A DNA stretch of 64,000 nt from an uncultured Shewanella sp. (GTDB taxonomy: Bacteria; Pseudomonadota; Gammaproteobacteria; Enterobacterales; Shewanellaceae), in assembly GCF_947501225.1 (NCBI RefSeq), contig NZ_CANMUW010000003.1, positions 1-64,000 of the forward strand. Direction: 5' to 3'. A program made the position numbers and the translations under genes. Shown here piece after piece: positions 18,521 through 28,677 of the stretch. The notes beneath the pieces were generated by a model. The model searched no databases and had not been told where the DNA came from. It worked only from the letters and a program-made list of their open reading frames with translations. The stretch's first letter is position 1; every line of letters begins with the position of its first letter.

Positions 18521-21500
18521 ATGCAGATCGCTTACTTAAAAAAATTACTTTTTCCAATCCTGTTACTCCTCTGTTGCCAAGCCTCCGTCATGGCGGGTGA
18601 TCTGGTGGCGCGTGTTTTTAATGAGCGGGAAGGTCTGACAAACTCCCAGATCAATGATATCAGCTTCGATGAATATGGTTTCGTGTGGCTGGCTACAGAT
18701 GAAGGCCTCTATAGGTTAAGTAACTCTAAAGTCAGACGGATCGATAAAGTCGAATTTGACCTGCGACTCTCCGATGAATATGTGAATGTTGTCGAGTCTC
18801 TGAGTAAAAAACATCTGCTTGTCAGTAACTACTCCGATAACTACCTCTATGACATTCTGGATAACCGGTTTGTTAAGTTCGGCAGTGAGGAGCTGTTTCC
18901 TGAGTTTAAGGGCGGAAGCATAGTCGCTCAGACTACACGAGACGATGGTAGCTATCTCTTTCTAACCCGGGAGGGGGAGCTGCTGCAGTATACTTACCAG
19001 CCATCTTCATTAGAGAGGATCGTCTTCCTGCCGACGAATGACGATACTCTATGGCATAACCTGGTAGCTCTCGATGATGGTCGCATCATGGTGGGGACCG
19101 AGTATGAGCTGCAGTTGAGAGATAGTGATGGTCGGCGGTTGGCGGTTTTTCCCTGGGAGGAGAAAAATGGCCTGATGAAATGGTTGTTTAAAGATGCTAA
19201 GGGAAGAGTCTGGTTAAGCTCGACCAATGGTGTCTTTAGGGTCGATGTCGATAACTTGAAGGTAAGTCTGGTGGAGACGCTACCCTACTATACCACCAAA
19301 ATTGCGGAGGATAATGACGGTAATCTTTGGATCTCGGGTCATGTTGGTTTAATCAAGTGGCGGCCCGGTACTACAGATCATAAGATATTTAAAGAGCAGC
19401 TGAAGCAGAGTGCAGATATCGATTATATCAACGATATTGCGGTAGATAACACGGGAATCATCTGGGTTGGCGGCTCGGGGGACGGTTTGGCAGTTCTGGC
19501 CGATGATCCCGCTTTCCTTATCGATAAATTTAACAAGTCTGAGCCCTATAACATCAGTAATGAGATGGTATGGGGCGTGTTTGCCGAGGGGGATAATCTT
19601 TGGCTGGGGACGGATAATGGCCTCATAGTTATCGATAAAAAGACAAAGCGCTCTAAGACTTTAGTTCCGCAAGGTATCGAGCTGAACGATAGTATCTATA
19701 AGATAGATCCCTTGGCACCCGACCTGCTGCTACTTTCAACAACTAATGGTCTGTTCGTGGTAGATAAGGTTAACTTTACAGCCCAACGCTTTGCTCAGTG
19801 GACCGGCGGAGCATATTCCCTGGAGCAAAAGATTGTTTATACCAGCTATAAAGATCCCTTGATTGAGGGGCGCTGGTGGTTTCTTACCATGACAGGTCTC
19901 TACTTCTGGGAGCCGGGTTTAGCCGAACCGCAGGAAGTGTTAATTGACGCTGTCAAGAGCCGCTCCAGCATGCGGGATCTTAGGGCGCTATTTCGTGATG
20001 AGTCGGGTCGGTTATGGGTCGGTGGAGGAAGCTTTTTTGGCTATTTGGATAGTGACGGTAAATTTCATTCAAAGATCGATATTTTCAGCGATGAGGATAC
20101 CGATGTTGAAGTCAACTACATAAACCTGGTCGAACCGGGTGTACTTTGGCTTGGCACATCTCCCAAGGGACTCATCGAATACACGCCCGCCACGGGTAAG
20201 GTTAAATCATTGGATCAGGAGTGGCTGGTAGATTGTTCATCTGTGTTTTTCATTCACCAGGATGATGACTATCGGGTCGTCGGTTGTCCCTATACGATAA
20301 TCAGGCAGGATATTGAGAATAAAGATATTTTGGTTATCGGTGAAAATGATGGGCTCATCGGAGATGAGTTAAATGACGGTGCCTTTTTCTTTGACCCGGA
20401 TTATGGCCTCTATCTGGGAAGCCCCGATGGTGCAATGGCATTGGAGATAGATGCACTGACAAATCGCATCCAAAGAGACAATATTTTTCTGGAAGCTGTG
20501 TCGGTGCTGTATGACGATGAGACTCAAGTCGATCTCATTCCTCAGGTGGATATGGTTATTCACCCCGGTGCCAGAATGATAAGTTTTCAGATCACAAGTC
20601 TTGATTACCTTGACGACACCCCTTTGACATTGCAGTACAGACTTCGTCGTGAGGGGGATAGTGCCGAGAGTCATTACCTCTTGCTGGAGGGACAGTCGCA
20701 GCTCAATATCACAGGCTTGAGATCCGGAAATTACCAACTGGACATCTTAAGCCAGGAGAATGGGATCTGGACAACGCAGCCCCATACGTTTGAGTTTAAA
20801 GTAAAGCAATATTGGTGGCAGGCTCAGTGGTTTCAGGGACTGATCCTATTCACGGCTCTGTGTATTTTTATTAGTGTCATCGTTTATCGTCAAAGGCAAG
20901 TTAAAGCCTTTAAGCGGGTCAATAGCGCATTGGTTGAAAGTGAGGACAGATTACGTCAGTCCCTTAAGGGAAGCGACTCTGAGCTATGGGAGTGGCGGCA
21001 TGACACCCAGATGTTCAGTCTGGAAAACCGGGGAGCTAAACGAAAAGAGGATCGAAAGAATAAACTGTTAGCTTTGGATGATTTCCCCATTCATCGAGAT
21101 GAAAAAGATCGTGTTATGGCATCCTGGAACAGTATGATCCATGGTAACAGTGACAGGTTTGATGTCGAATATCGCTATCGTCGAGATGATAAGACATGGG
21201 GATGGATCCGTGTACGGGGTCGGGCTGTAGAGCAAGAGCCTGAATCTGGGAAAATCCTGCGTGTAGCGGGAATTTACTCAGATATCACGGCACAACGTAA
21301 ACTCGAAGATGATGTGAAACTCTTGGCGCAAGCATTTGGTAACACCTCTGAAGGGGTGTTGATTCTGGATGCTAACGAACGAATTAAAGTATCAAATAAA
21401 GCGGCTCAGACCATCTTAGGTTCAGATGCGAGAGTCTTAACCCACAAGTACTTTTCCGATCTTGTTGTGGCTAAAGAGGGGCGTTCGGACGAGATCGCGT

Positions 21501-22978
21501 ACCTCCTGGAACAGGGAGTATCCTGGACCGGAGAGCGGGAGTTTGTATGCGCCGATGGTAGTAGCTGTCCGGTTTGGCTTAATGTATCGACCATGCTTGG
21601 CGGAAAAGGGGACGTTACCCACTATGTCGCTGTATTTTCAGATATCACTGAGCGAAAGCGCACAGAGGCGGATCTGCGTAGGTTGGCTAATTACGATGTG
21701 TTAACGGGCCTTCCCAATCGTACTCTGTTTTCTACGCGTTTAGCGCAATCCATTCATCGCGCAGAGCAAAGCGGTGAGAAGTTAGCACTTATCTTTCTCG
21801 ATCTGGATAGATTTAAGCATGTTAATGACTCATATGGTCACAGCATGGGGGATGCACTGCTCGTCGAGGCTGCCAGCAGACTGCAGTCATGTATTTCGGA
21901 AGAACACACCCTCTGCCGGTTCGGCGGCGATGAGTTTGTACTATTGATCAGAGATGCCGGTAATGTCGACGTTATCAACCATATTTGCAGTGAGTTGCTG
22001 GTGCAGATAGAGGCGCCGTTTGAGCTGTATGGAAGGGAGTTCTTTATCTCCACCAGTATCGGTGTCAGCCTGTGGCCTGATGATACCAGACAACCTGAGG
22101 TGTTAATTAAAAATGCCGATCAGGCGATGTACCATGCTAAGGAGGAGGGAAGAGGTAACTTCCAATACTTCTCCTCCGATCGTAATGCTGAAGCGCTTTA
22201 TCATCTACGCCTGGAGGGGGAGTTGCGTAAAGCGATCGAACGGGATGAGTTTGAGCTCCATTACCAACCTCAGGTGGATATCCTCAGGGGGGATAAGTTA
22301 ATCGGGATGGAGGCTCTACTGCGCTGGCGGCATCATAAGGATGGGTTGATCCGTACCGATATCTTTATCAAGGTGGCAGAGTCATGCGGATTGATTATCG
22401 ATATCGATCGTTGGGTGTTACGCCAGGCATGTATACAGGGAGCTAAATGGGCTGAGAGTTACAAGGATACCTTTAAGTTATCTGTGAATATTTCAGCGGT
22501 TCACTTCCGTCAGCCCGATTTTATCGATGGTGTTAAGGCGATCCTGAAAGAGACCAAGATCCCGACTTCAGCTTTAGGCTTTGAGATCACCGAGGGGGTG
22601 TTGATGAAGGAGCTGCACATCGCCAAAGACCACTTGAGGGATCTACGGGAGCTTGGAATTGATGTTGCTATCGATGATTTTGGTACCGGCTACTCTTCAC
22701 TCGCTTATCTGCGTCATTTCGATGTGGATACATTAAAGATCGATCGCTCCTTCCTCATCGATATTGCTACCAATGAAAATGATCAGGCTATTGCGAGTAG
22801 TATCATCGAGCTTGCCAGAAACTTGAAACTCAATGTGGTGGCAGAAGGAGTTGAAACTAAAGAGCAACTCGAGCAGGTGTTCAGTCGTGGTTGCTATGTT
22901 ATTCAGGGGTACTATTTTTCCAAGCCTTTGACGGTGGATGATATGGAGTCATATATGGGGATATCACCAGCAGGTTGA
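18521..22978 (+). CDS. Propeller-sensor PAS-PAS-GGDEF-EAL c-di-GMP protein
   Basis: This 1485-residue inner-membrane signalling protein has an N-terminal signal (LLFPILLLLCCQASVMAG) and a periplasmic region to about 765 of two-component-regulator-type propeller repeats (such as FDEYGFVWLATDEGLYRL and DNDGNLWISGHVGLIKW) plus a Y_Y_Y-like domain. A membrane helix lies at about 771-790, followed by two PAS/PAC domains (about 810-1050), GGDEF (about 1056-1215) and EAL (about 1235-1480). GGDEF is intact (RFGGDEF) without a visible RxxD inhibitory site. EAL keeps EALLR, NIS, DDFGTG, KIDRSF and AEGVET. Either synthase or phosphodiesterase activity is possible. It is separated from lpd by a terminator and is probably monocistronic. 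Confidence 0.9.
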   Translation: MQIAYLKKLLFPILLLLCCQASVMAGDLVARVFNEREGLTNSQINDISFDEYGFVWLATDEGLYRLSNSKVRRIDKVEFDLRLSDEYVNVVESLSKKHLLVSNYSDNYLYDILDNRFVKFGSEELFPEFKGGSIVAQTTRDDGSYLFLTREGELLQYTYQPSSLERIVFLPTNDDTLWHNLVALDDGRIMVGTEYELQLRDSDGRRLAVFPWEEKNGLMKWLFKDAKGRVWLSSTNGVFRVDVDNLKVSLVETLPYYTTKIAEDNDGNLWISGHVGLIKWRPGTTDHKIFKEQLKQSADIDYINDIAVDNTGIIWVGGSGDGLAVLADDPAFLIDKFNKSEPYNISNEMVWGVFAEGDNLWLGTDNGLIVIDKKTKRSKTLVPQGIELNDSIYKIDPLAPDLLLLSTTNGLFVVDKVNFTAQRFAQWTGGAYSLEQKIVYTSYKDPLIEGRWWFLTMTGLYFWEPGLAEPQEVLIDAVKSRSSMRDLRALFRDESGRLWVGGGSFFGYLDSDGKFHSKIDIFSDEDTDVEVNYINLVEPGVLWLGTSPKGLIEYTPATGKVKSLDQEWLVDCSSVFFIHQDDDYRVVGCPYTIIRQDIENKDILVIGENDGLIGDELNDGAFFFDPDYGLYLGSPDGAMALEIDALTNRIQRDNIFLEAVSVLYDDETQVDLIPQVDMVIHPGARMISFQITSLDYLDDTPLTLQYRLRREGDSAESHYLLLEGQSQLNITGLRSGNYQLDILSQENGIWTTQPHTFEFKVKQYWWQAQWFQGLILFTALCIFISVIVYRQRQVKAFKRVNSALVESEDRLRQSLKGSDSELWEWRHDTQMFSLENRGAKRKEDRKNKLLALDDFPIHRDEKDRVMASWNSMIHGNSDRFDVEYRYRRDDKTWGWIRVRGRAVEQEPESGKILRVAGIYSDITAQRKLEDDVKLLAQAFGNTSEGVLILDANERIKVSNKAAQTILGSDARVLTHKYFSDLVVAKEGRSDEIAYLLEQGVSWTGEREFVCADGSSCPVWLNVSTMLGGKGDVTHYVAVFSDITERKRTEADLRRLANYDVLTGLPNRTLFSTRLAQSIHRAEQSGEKLALIFLDLDRFKHVNDSYGHSMGDALLVEAASRLQSCISEEHTLCRFGGDEFVLLIRDAGNVDVINHICSELLVQIEAPFELYGREFFISTSIGVSLWPDDTRQPEVLIKNADQAMYHAKEEGRGNFQYFSSDRNAEALYHLRLEGELRKAIERDEFELHYQPQVDILRGDKLIGMEALLRWRHHKDGLIRTDIFIKVAESCGLIIDIDRWVLRQACIQGAKWAESYKDTFKLSVNISAVHFRQPDFIDGVKAILKETKIPTSALGFEITEGVLMKELHIAKDHLRDLRELGIDVAIDDFGTGYSSLAYLRHFDVDTLKIDRSFLIDIATNENDQAIASSIIELARNLKLNVVAEGVETKEQLEQVFSRGCYVIQGYYFSKPLTVDDMESYMGISPAG

Positions 22979-23098
22979 TACCCTGCTTCCCCATGTTTCT
23001 ATTCATATTTACTCCCTATATATGTTTTAACTATGTTATGTTTATTTTGTTAGAATATGCCCGCCCTGTATCAATTAATAATTAAGAACCATTACCCT

Positions 23099-25312
23099 AT
23101 GATACGTAATCTCATTTTTTTACTGGTGATCATTTTCACCTCACTCCCCGTGATGGCCGAAGTCAGGCCGAAAGTTGGTTTGGTTCTCAGTGGCGGTGGC
23201 GCGAAAGGTGCGGCTCATGTCGGTGTATTAAAGGTGCTCGAAGAGAACAAGATCCCTGTCGATTACATAGCCGGAACCAGTATCGGAGCCTATGTGGCCG
23301 GTATGTATGCCCTTGGATACAGTGCAACTGAGATTGAAAAGGTCATGATGACCGAGTCATGGTCTGATGGGTACTCGGATACGATTCCAAGGGAGTCATT
23401 GAGCTATCGCAATAAGCAGCAGAGGGACAGGTTTAATATCCCTGTTAATATGGGCTATAGCGATGATGAAGTGAAAGTGCCTAATGGGCTGTTGCGTGGG
23501 CAGACCATGTCTACACTTCTTCAGCGCTCTACCGGGTTGGTCCATCAGTTTGGCCATTTCGATGAGTTAGCCATTCCCTACCGTGCCGTGGCAACGGATC
23601 TCGAAACAAGCCAGGCCGTAATTATCAACAATGGTAGTGTCGTTAAGGCCATGCAGGCTTCGGCAACCGTTCCCGGTGCGCTTCAGCCGGTTGAATATGA
23701 AGGTAAGCTTCTGGTCGATGGTGGAATCGCAAATAACATGCCGATCGATGTGGTGATGGGGATGGGGGCAGACATCATCATTGCCGTCGATATTGGTTCA
23801 TCTCTGGTAAAGAAAGCGGAGTTGAACAGTACCGTTGCGGTACTGAATCAGCTATCGACAATGTTGACTAATGCCAGCTCAGAGAGGCAGAAACTCCTTC
23901 TTGGTGATGGTGATATTCTTATTCGCCCGGATGTTGGCGAGATGAGCACTACTGATTTCTCAATTATGCCTCAGGCCTATGCCCTCGGAGAGGCTTCCGC
24001 ACTTGAACATATCGCTCTACTTAAGAAGCTGAGTCTCACCGAGTCCCAATACGCAGATTACCTGCAAGGGAAAAAATCCAGAAGCAGAGCTTGGGTGGAT
24101 GAGTTTGATCGCCCCTTAGTCGATATTGTTTTTAACAATGAATCGCAAGTGGGTGACTCACTGCTAAGGGAAGCTTTCGGAATTTACCCCGGGGAGGTCG
24201 TTACTACAGAACGGCTGGAGAGAGGCATAGCTAACGTATATGCCCTGGATAAGTTTGAACAGGTAAATGCCGAGTTTTCCGATACAGAACAGGGGCGTGT
24301 GCTCACATTAAATACCAAGGCTAAATCATGGGGCCCAAATTACTTTCAGCTCGGTTTCAGCTGGGAGGATGATTTCTCTCTGGACTCGGTGGTATCACTG
24401 GATCTGGCCTACACACTGACGGATATCACAGATACCGGTGGAGAGTGGCGTAATGAGCTGAGGTTGGGGTTTGAAAAGTTGATCTCTACCGAGTTTTATC
24501 AGCCTCTTGATTATGATCAGGAGTTCTTTAGCCGCGCCAAGCTTGCTTATGAGCTAAAAGATTGGGACTTCTATGAGCAGAATGCTAAAACCTTTCAGTT
24601 GTCCCAAACTCAATACAGGGCAGATATCGGTATCGGATATAACTATGTTAAAGAGGGGATGGTTGAGCTTGGTATTACCGGAGAAAAGGGGCTCTTAGAG
24701 AATAAGGCTTTCTTTGAAGAACTTAAATATGAAACCTACGGCGCTTACTTCAAGTTCGGCTATGACGACCTCAATAGCATCAACTTCCCCACCTCAGGTA
24801 ATCGATTTACCTTGAACCTCTATTATAGAAACGAGTCGGCCCCCGATCTGTTAGGTTTTCAAAATACCGAAAACTCTTTCCAGATAGAGGCGGATTGGCG
24901 CGGGGCATTAAGTGTCGGTAACCATGCATTCGTAGGGATAGCCTCACTGGCTACCGTCGACAAAGATGAGAGTTTCAGCGTACATGTCTCTGAACTCGGT
25001 GGCTTCCTCAATCTGTCGGGCTACCACAAAAATGCACTGGTTGGTGCTCATAAGCTGTTTGGTGCCTTCGTCTATCAATATGATCTGGGACGAGACGTGC
25101 TGGGGATGACGGATTACCCTCTATACCTTGGTACGAGCATCGAGGCCGGTAATGTCTGGGACTACAGAGATGGGGTGGATCTGGACGATCTCATCTATTC
25201 CGGCAGCCTCTATTTTGGAACCGACACATCCATGGGGCCTGCCGCACTCGGTTTTGGTTGGGCCGATGACGGTGAGATGACCCTGTTTATATTCATAGGA
25301 AAGAATTGGTAA
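23099..25312 (+). CDS. Patatin-like phospholipase with C-terminal outer-membrane barrel (PlpD type)
   Basis: This is a 737-residue protein with a signal peptide (MIRNLIFLLVIIFTSLPVMA). The patatin domain (about 26-320) has the oxyanion loop SGGGAKG, the nucleophile motif GTSIGAY and the DGG catalytic Asp (DGGIANNMP, about 205). A POTRA-like segment (about 330-400) and a C-terminal region of amphipathic strands ending in an aromatic residue (FIFIGKNW) match PlpD, the type Vd secretion family of Pseudomonas, in which the passenger lipase is secreted by its own barrel. The start is chosen at 23099 because a signal peptide begins there; an in-frame ATG at 23057 would add 14 residues. Confidence 0.88.
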   Translation: MIRNLIFLLVIIFTSLPVMAEVRPKVGLVLSGGGAKGAAHVGVLKVLEENKIPVDYIAGTSIGAYVAGMYALGYSATEIEKVMMTESWSDGYSDTIPRESLSYRNKQQRDRFNIPVNMGYSDDEVKVPNGLLRGQTMSTLLQRSTGLVHQFGHFDELAIPYRAVATDLETSQAVIINNGSVVKAMQASATVPGALQPVEYEGKLLVDGGIANNMPIDVVMGMGADIIIAVDIGSSLVKKAELNSTVAVLNQLSTMLTNASSERQKLLLGDGDILIRPDVGEMSTTDFSIMPQAYALGEASALEHIALLKKLSLTESQYADYLQGKKSRSRAWVDEFDRPLVDIVFNNESQVGDSLLREAFGIYPGEVVTTERLERGIANVYALDKFEQVNAEFSDTEQGRVLTLNTKAKSWGPNYFQLGFSWEDDFSLDSVVSLDLAYTLTDITDTGGEWRNELRLGFEKLISTEFYQPLDYDQEFFSRAKLAYELKDWDFYEQNAKTFQLSQTQYRADIGIGYNYVKEGMVELGITGEKGLLENKAFFEELKYETYGAYFKFGYDDLNSINFPTSGNRFTLNLYYRNESAPDLLGFQNTENSFQIEADWRGALSVGNHAFVGIASLATVDKDESFSVHVSELGGFLNLSGYHKNALVGAHKLFGAFVYQYDLGRDVLGMTDYPLYLGTSIEAGNVWDYRDGVDLDDLIYSGSLYFGTDTSMGPAALGFGWADDGEMTLFIFIGKNW

Positions 25313-25447
25313 GCCTGTTTTACAGCCTTAATTCATACAAAGTTACAAAAACTTACTGTAGACCTTTATGGCGCAGTGATAGTGTGTGAGCTCAAAAATT
25401 TATAGACAGCTCCACCATAGTGAGACTCTAAAAGGATAGATCGGGGG

Positions 25448-27508
25448 ATGAAAATGAACAGAGTAAGTAAACTGGCGATAGGTATCGCACTAAGCTTAGG
25501 CCTGGCCGCCTGTAGCAGCAATGAGCCGACGATAGGTGCCGCTCAGGAGGTGGCTAAGGTATCAGGCGTCGAAAAAGAGAATTTCGATCATAGTGTACGC
25601 CATCAGGATGACTTTTATTACAGTGTGAACGGTCACTGGCTGGCAAATACCCCAATTCCTGCCGATAAATCTAACTATGGTGCCTTCTCTGTGCTCTATG
25701 AACAGAGCCAGGATGCGTTGAAAAAAATTATCGATGAGGCCGCTGCCAAGCAAGATAAGGTTGAGGGATCCAACGAGCAAAAAGTGGGTGATTTCTATGC
25801 CAGCTATATGAACACAGATATCATCGAAAAGTTGGGTATCGAGCCGTTGAGTGGACAATTATCTGCTATCGCTTCCACAAAGAGCCATGAAGATATCGCT
25901 GGCATGATGGGCAGCCTGCTGGTGAGCGGCGTTCAGATGCCGTTTGGTTTTTATGTCAATAACGATGCGAAAAACTCAAGTCAATATGCGGTATATCTCT
26001 ACCAGTCAGGCTTAACACTGCCCGATCGTGATTACTACCTGAAAGATGATGAGAAATTTGTAGCTAACCGGGCTGCATTAAAGAGTTATGTCACAGACCT
26101 CATGACACAAGCCGGTAGCAAAGATCCTAAGCGGGTGGCTGCCAGTGTCGCTAAAATTGAGCACTTTATCGCACAGAGTCAATGGAGCCGTGTCGAATCA
26201 CGTGATGCCAATAAGAGCTACAACAAGATGGACAGGGCCGAACTTCAGGCAACTGTGAGTGACTTTGATTTCGGGCTATTTGCCGACAGTGCCAACATGA
26301 GCTCGGTAAACGAAGCTATCGTGCGTCAGCCCTCCTATTTTGAAAAATTTGGTGCCCAGTTTAATAAGTTTACCGTGAGCGAGTGGCAGGATTACCTCTC
26401 TTTCCATCTACTTGACAGCTATGGTGAGCTCCTGAGTAAGAACTTTGTCGACCTCCATTTTGCCTTCCATAGCAAGACCCTGATGGGTATCGAAGAGCAG
26501 AAGCCACGCTGGAAGAAGGCGGTCGATGCTGCAGATCAGGTCATCGGTGAGCTTGTCGGTAAGGAGTATGTGAAACAACACTTCAAGCCGGAAGCAAAGG
26601 AGAAGATGGAAGCGCTGATTCAAAACCTTATCAAAGGCTTTGAGGTGAGCATCAATGAACTGGAATGGATGACACCTGAGACTAAGATTGCGGCTCAAGA
26701 GAAGCTCTCTAAGTTTACCTATAAGATAGGCTACCCCGATAAGTGGAGGGATTACACGGATCTTACGATCAAAGCGGATCAACTTGTGGGTAACTATAAG
26801 CGTTATGCGAAATTCGAGTATGACACCATGCTGAATAAGCTGGGTAAGCCTATCGATCGCACCGAGTGGCATATGACGCCACAAACGGTTAATGCGTATT
26901 ACAGCCCAGTAATGAACGAGATCGTATTCCCGGCCGCTATTCTTCAGCCTCCCTTCTTTAATATGGATGCCGATGACGCAGTAAACTATGGTGGTATCGG
27001 TGCCGTTATCGGTCATGAGATTAGCCATGGTTTCGATGATCAGGGCGCCAAATATGATGGTGATGGTAATCTTCGTGACTGGTGGACAGATAAAGACCGC
27101 GAAGAGTTTAAGAAGCGTGGTGCTCAACTGTCTGCGCAGTACTCATCTTATGAGGCCCTACCGGGGAAATATGTCAACGGTGATCTGACCTTAGGTGAGA
27201 ATATCGGTGACTTAGGGGGGCTGACTGTTGCGGCCCGTTCCTATCATTTGAGTCTTAATGGTAAAGAGTCGCCAGTTATCGATGGTCTAACCGGTGAGCA
27301 GCGTCTGTTTATCGGTTGGTCACAGGTATGGCGTCGTAACTACCGTGATGAGGAGTTGGGGCGTCGTTTGATGACTGATCCACACTCGCCAAGCCATTTC
27401 CGCGCCATGGGTACCCCAAGAAACATCCCGGCATTCTATCAGGCATTTGACTTGAAAGAGGGCGATAAGATGTTCCTGGCACCAGAGGATCGCGTTAAGA
27501 TCTGGTAA
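25448..27508 (+). CDS. M13 family metallopeptidase, lipoprotein (PepO-like)
   Basis: This is a 686-residue neprilysin-type zinc endopeptidase. The lipobox LAAC near residue 22 follows a hydrophobic signal, so the mature protein is a lipid-anchored envelope protein. The catalytic domain carries HEISH in VIGHEISHGFDDQGAKYDG (about 522-526), the third ligand Glu in ENIGDLGGL (about 583) and the substrate-binding NAYYSPVMNEIVFPAAIL. The C-terminus ends in Trp, typical of the family. A terminator follows. M13 peptidases cut short peptides; the substrate here is unknown. Confidence 0.93.
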   Translation: MKMNRVSKLAIGIALSLGLAACSSNEPTIGAAQEVAKVSGVEKENFDHSVRHQDDFYYSVNGHWLANTPIPADKSNYGAFSVLYEQSQDALKKIIDEAAAKQDKVEGSNEQKVGDFYASYMNTDIIEKLGIEPLSGQLSAIASTKSHEDIAGMMGSLLVSGVQMPFGFYVNNDAKNSSQYAVYLYQSGLTLPDRDYYLKDDEKFVANRAALKSYVTDLMTQAGSKDPKRVAASVAKIEHFIAQSQWSRVESRDANKSYNKMDRAELQATVSDFDFGLFADSANMSSVNEAIVRQPSYFEKFGAQFNKFTVSEWQDYLSFHLLDSYGELLSKNFVDLHFAFHSKTLMGIEEQKPRWKKAVDAADQVIGELVGKEYVKQHFKPEAKEKMEALIQNLIKGFEVSINELEWMTPETKIAAQEKLSKFTYKIGYPDKWRDYTDLTIKADQLVGNYKRYAKFEYDTMLNKLGKPIDRTEWHMTPQTVNAYYSPVMNEIVFPAAILQPPFFNMDADDAVNYGGIGAVIGHEISHGFDDQGAKYDGDGNLRDWWTDKDREEFKKRGAQLSAQYSSYEALPGKYVNGDLTLGENIGDLGGLTVAARSYHLSLNGKESPVIDGLTGEQRLFIGWSQVWRRNYRDEELGRRLMTDPHSPSHFRAMGTPRNIPAFYQAFDLKEGDKMFLAPEDRVKIW

Positions 27509-27531
27509 ATATTTTTACCGGCCAGATAGAG

Positions 27532-27558
27532 AAAGCCCACCTATATAGGTGGGCTTTT
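27532..27558. terminator. Convergent terminator, M13 peptidase / HAD phosphatase
   Basis: The 12-bp stem AAAGCCCACCTA/TAGGTGGGCTTT has a very short loop and A/T flanks on both sides, so it can act for both convergent genes. Confidence 0.88.
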
Positions 27559-27590
27559 CATTAGGGAGTTTACGAATAAAGTGATAAAAC

Positions 27591-28262
27591 TTAAAACTTT
27601 ATTTTCCCCTCTAAATACTCCGGAAGCTCGGTGAGGTCATCGAGTTGCTGGTGGGCGATAACCCATTTCGTGTCGAGGCGTTGCTCCTGTGCGGGAATAG
27701 CTAAAGCCTGCATATTGGCCGCACGAGCCGCGACGAGCCCGTTAAATGAATCTTCAACGGCTATGCATTCAGTTGGACAAACCACTAACTCCTTGGCGCA
27801 GTTAAGGTACACCTCTGGGTGTGGCTTTCCATAAGCTAAGTGCTCGGCAGATTGAACCGAGTCGAAGTAGTGTTTGATATCCAGCTTTTGCAACACGGCA
27901 TCGACTATTGCATGGGATGATGAGGTAGCCAAACCTATTTTCAACTCCCTTTCCCGGCAGTAATTGAGCGCATCGATCACCCCTGGCATAGGCGCTCCCT
28001 CTTTCAGTATATAGCTGGCTACCTGTTCAACTATCTGACCGGCAATGAGGTTATTGTCATAATTATCCCAGGGAAAACGTTGATACCAGTAGCTCACCAC
28101 CTGGTCGATTCTAAGACCGGTAGTTTGAAGTGTATCTTCAAAACTTATCTCTAACCCCAGATCTCTCATGGTCTGATATTCGGCTTTTTGCCAGGTCGGT
28201 TCAGAGTCGATAAGTATGCCATCCATATCGAAAATGATGGCAGAGAGTCGTGAGGCGGTCAT
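27591..28262 (-). CDS. hxpB: HAD-superfamily sugar phosphatase (HxpB/YniC-like)
   Basis: This is a 223-residue HAD hydrolase with motif I DMDGILIDSEP, motif II LATSSSH, motif III with Lys in YGKPHPEVYL and motif IV in VEDSFNG. The beta-phosphoglucomutase-like cap and the PTWQKAEYQTMRDLGLEIS segment resemble E. coli YniC, a 2-deoxyglucose-6-phosphate phosphatase. It is a single gene divergent from acnB. The exact substrate cannot be read from sequence. Confidence 0.85.
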   Translation of the reverse strand: MTASRLSAIIFDMDGILIDSEPTWQKAEYQTMRDLGLEISFEDTLQTTGLRIDQVVSYWYQRFPWDNYDNNLIAGQIVEQVASYILKEGAPMPGVIDALNYCRERELKIGLATSSSHAIVDAVLQKLDIKHYFDSVQSAEHLAYGKPHPEVYLNCAKELVVCPTECIAVEDSFNGLVAARAANMQALAIPAQEQRLDTKWVIAHQQLDDLTELPEYLEGKIKF

Positions 28263-28539
28263 AGGGCTCCGGTATGTTCAATATAACTATGGTGAATAGT
28301 ACTACTAATTATCATCATTTTTACATGATATTGGGAGGGGACAAGTGATTTTATTTTGATTTTTGCCGCCAATTACGGTCCTGCTATAGGCAGTGTTATT
28401 TTGCTTAAGGTATTGTTTTTAAGTGTGATTATCAGTTTTTAAAACTATTGTCTAATTTCATTTCTCAGGGGTAACGATTAAATTACAGATCGCTCCTAAC
28501 AGACAAGTGGATTTATCACCTGTTTATGACTCATAAGAG

Positions 28540-28555
28540 TGTGATCTGATTCAAA
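28540..28555 (+). promoter_or_regulatory. CRP-like site at the acnB promoter
   Basis: TGTGA-TCTGAT-TCAAA matches the CRP consensus except one base in the second half, and its right half is the -35 hexamer of the acnB promoter candidate. CRP control of acnB is known in E. coli; the overlap here could mean either class II activation or repression. Confidence 0.45.
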
Positions 28556-28578
28556 CTTTTGTAAACCTGTTGTATAAT
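28550..28578 (+). promoter_or_regulatory. acnB promoter
   Basis: TTCAAA (28550-28555), a 17-base spacer, then TATAAT (28573-28578), about 100 bases before the GTG start. The predicted leader (about 28585-28677) contains no obvious riboswitch. Confidence 0.6.
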
Positions 28579-28677
28579 GCCGAGCAGAAATAAGGGTCGA
28601 GCCTGCAGGACTGTGAGCTTCATTTATGAAGACGTGCAGTTTCGTTGTTAGAACGCCAAACAAAGAGGAATGTTGCC

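Noticed and set aside
26408..27127. 239-residue minus-strand frame inside the M13 peptidase gene
   Set aside because: Fully inside a gene with complete zinc-peptidase motifs, and no ribosome site or family resemblance.
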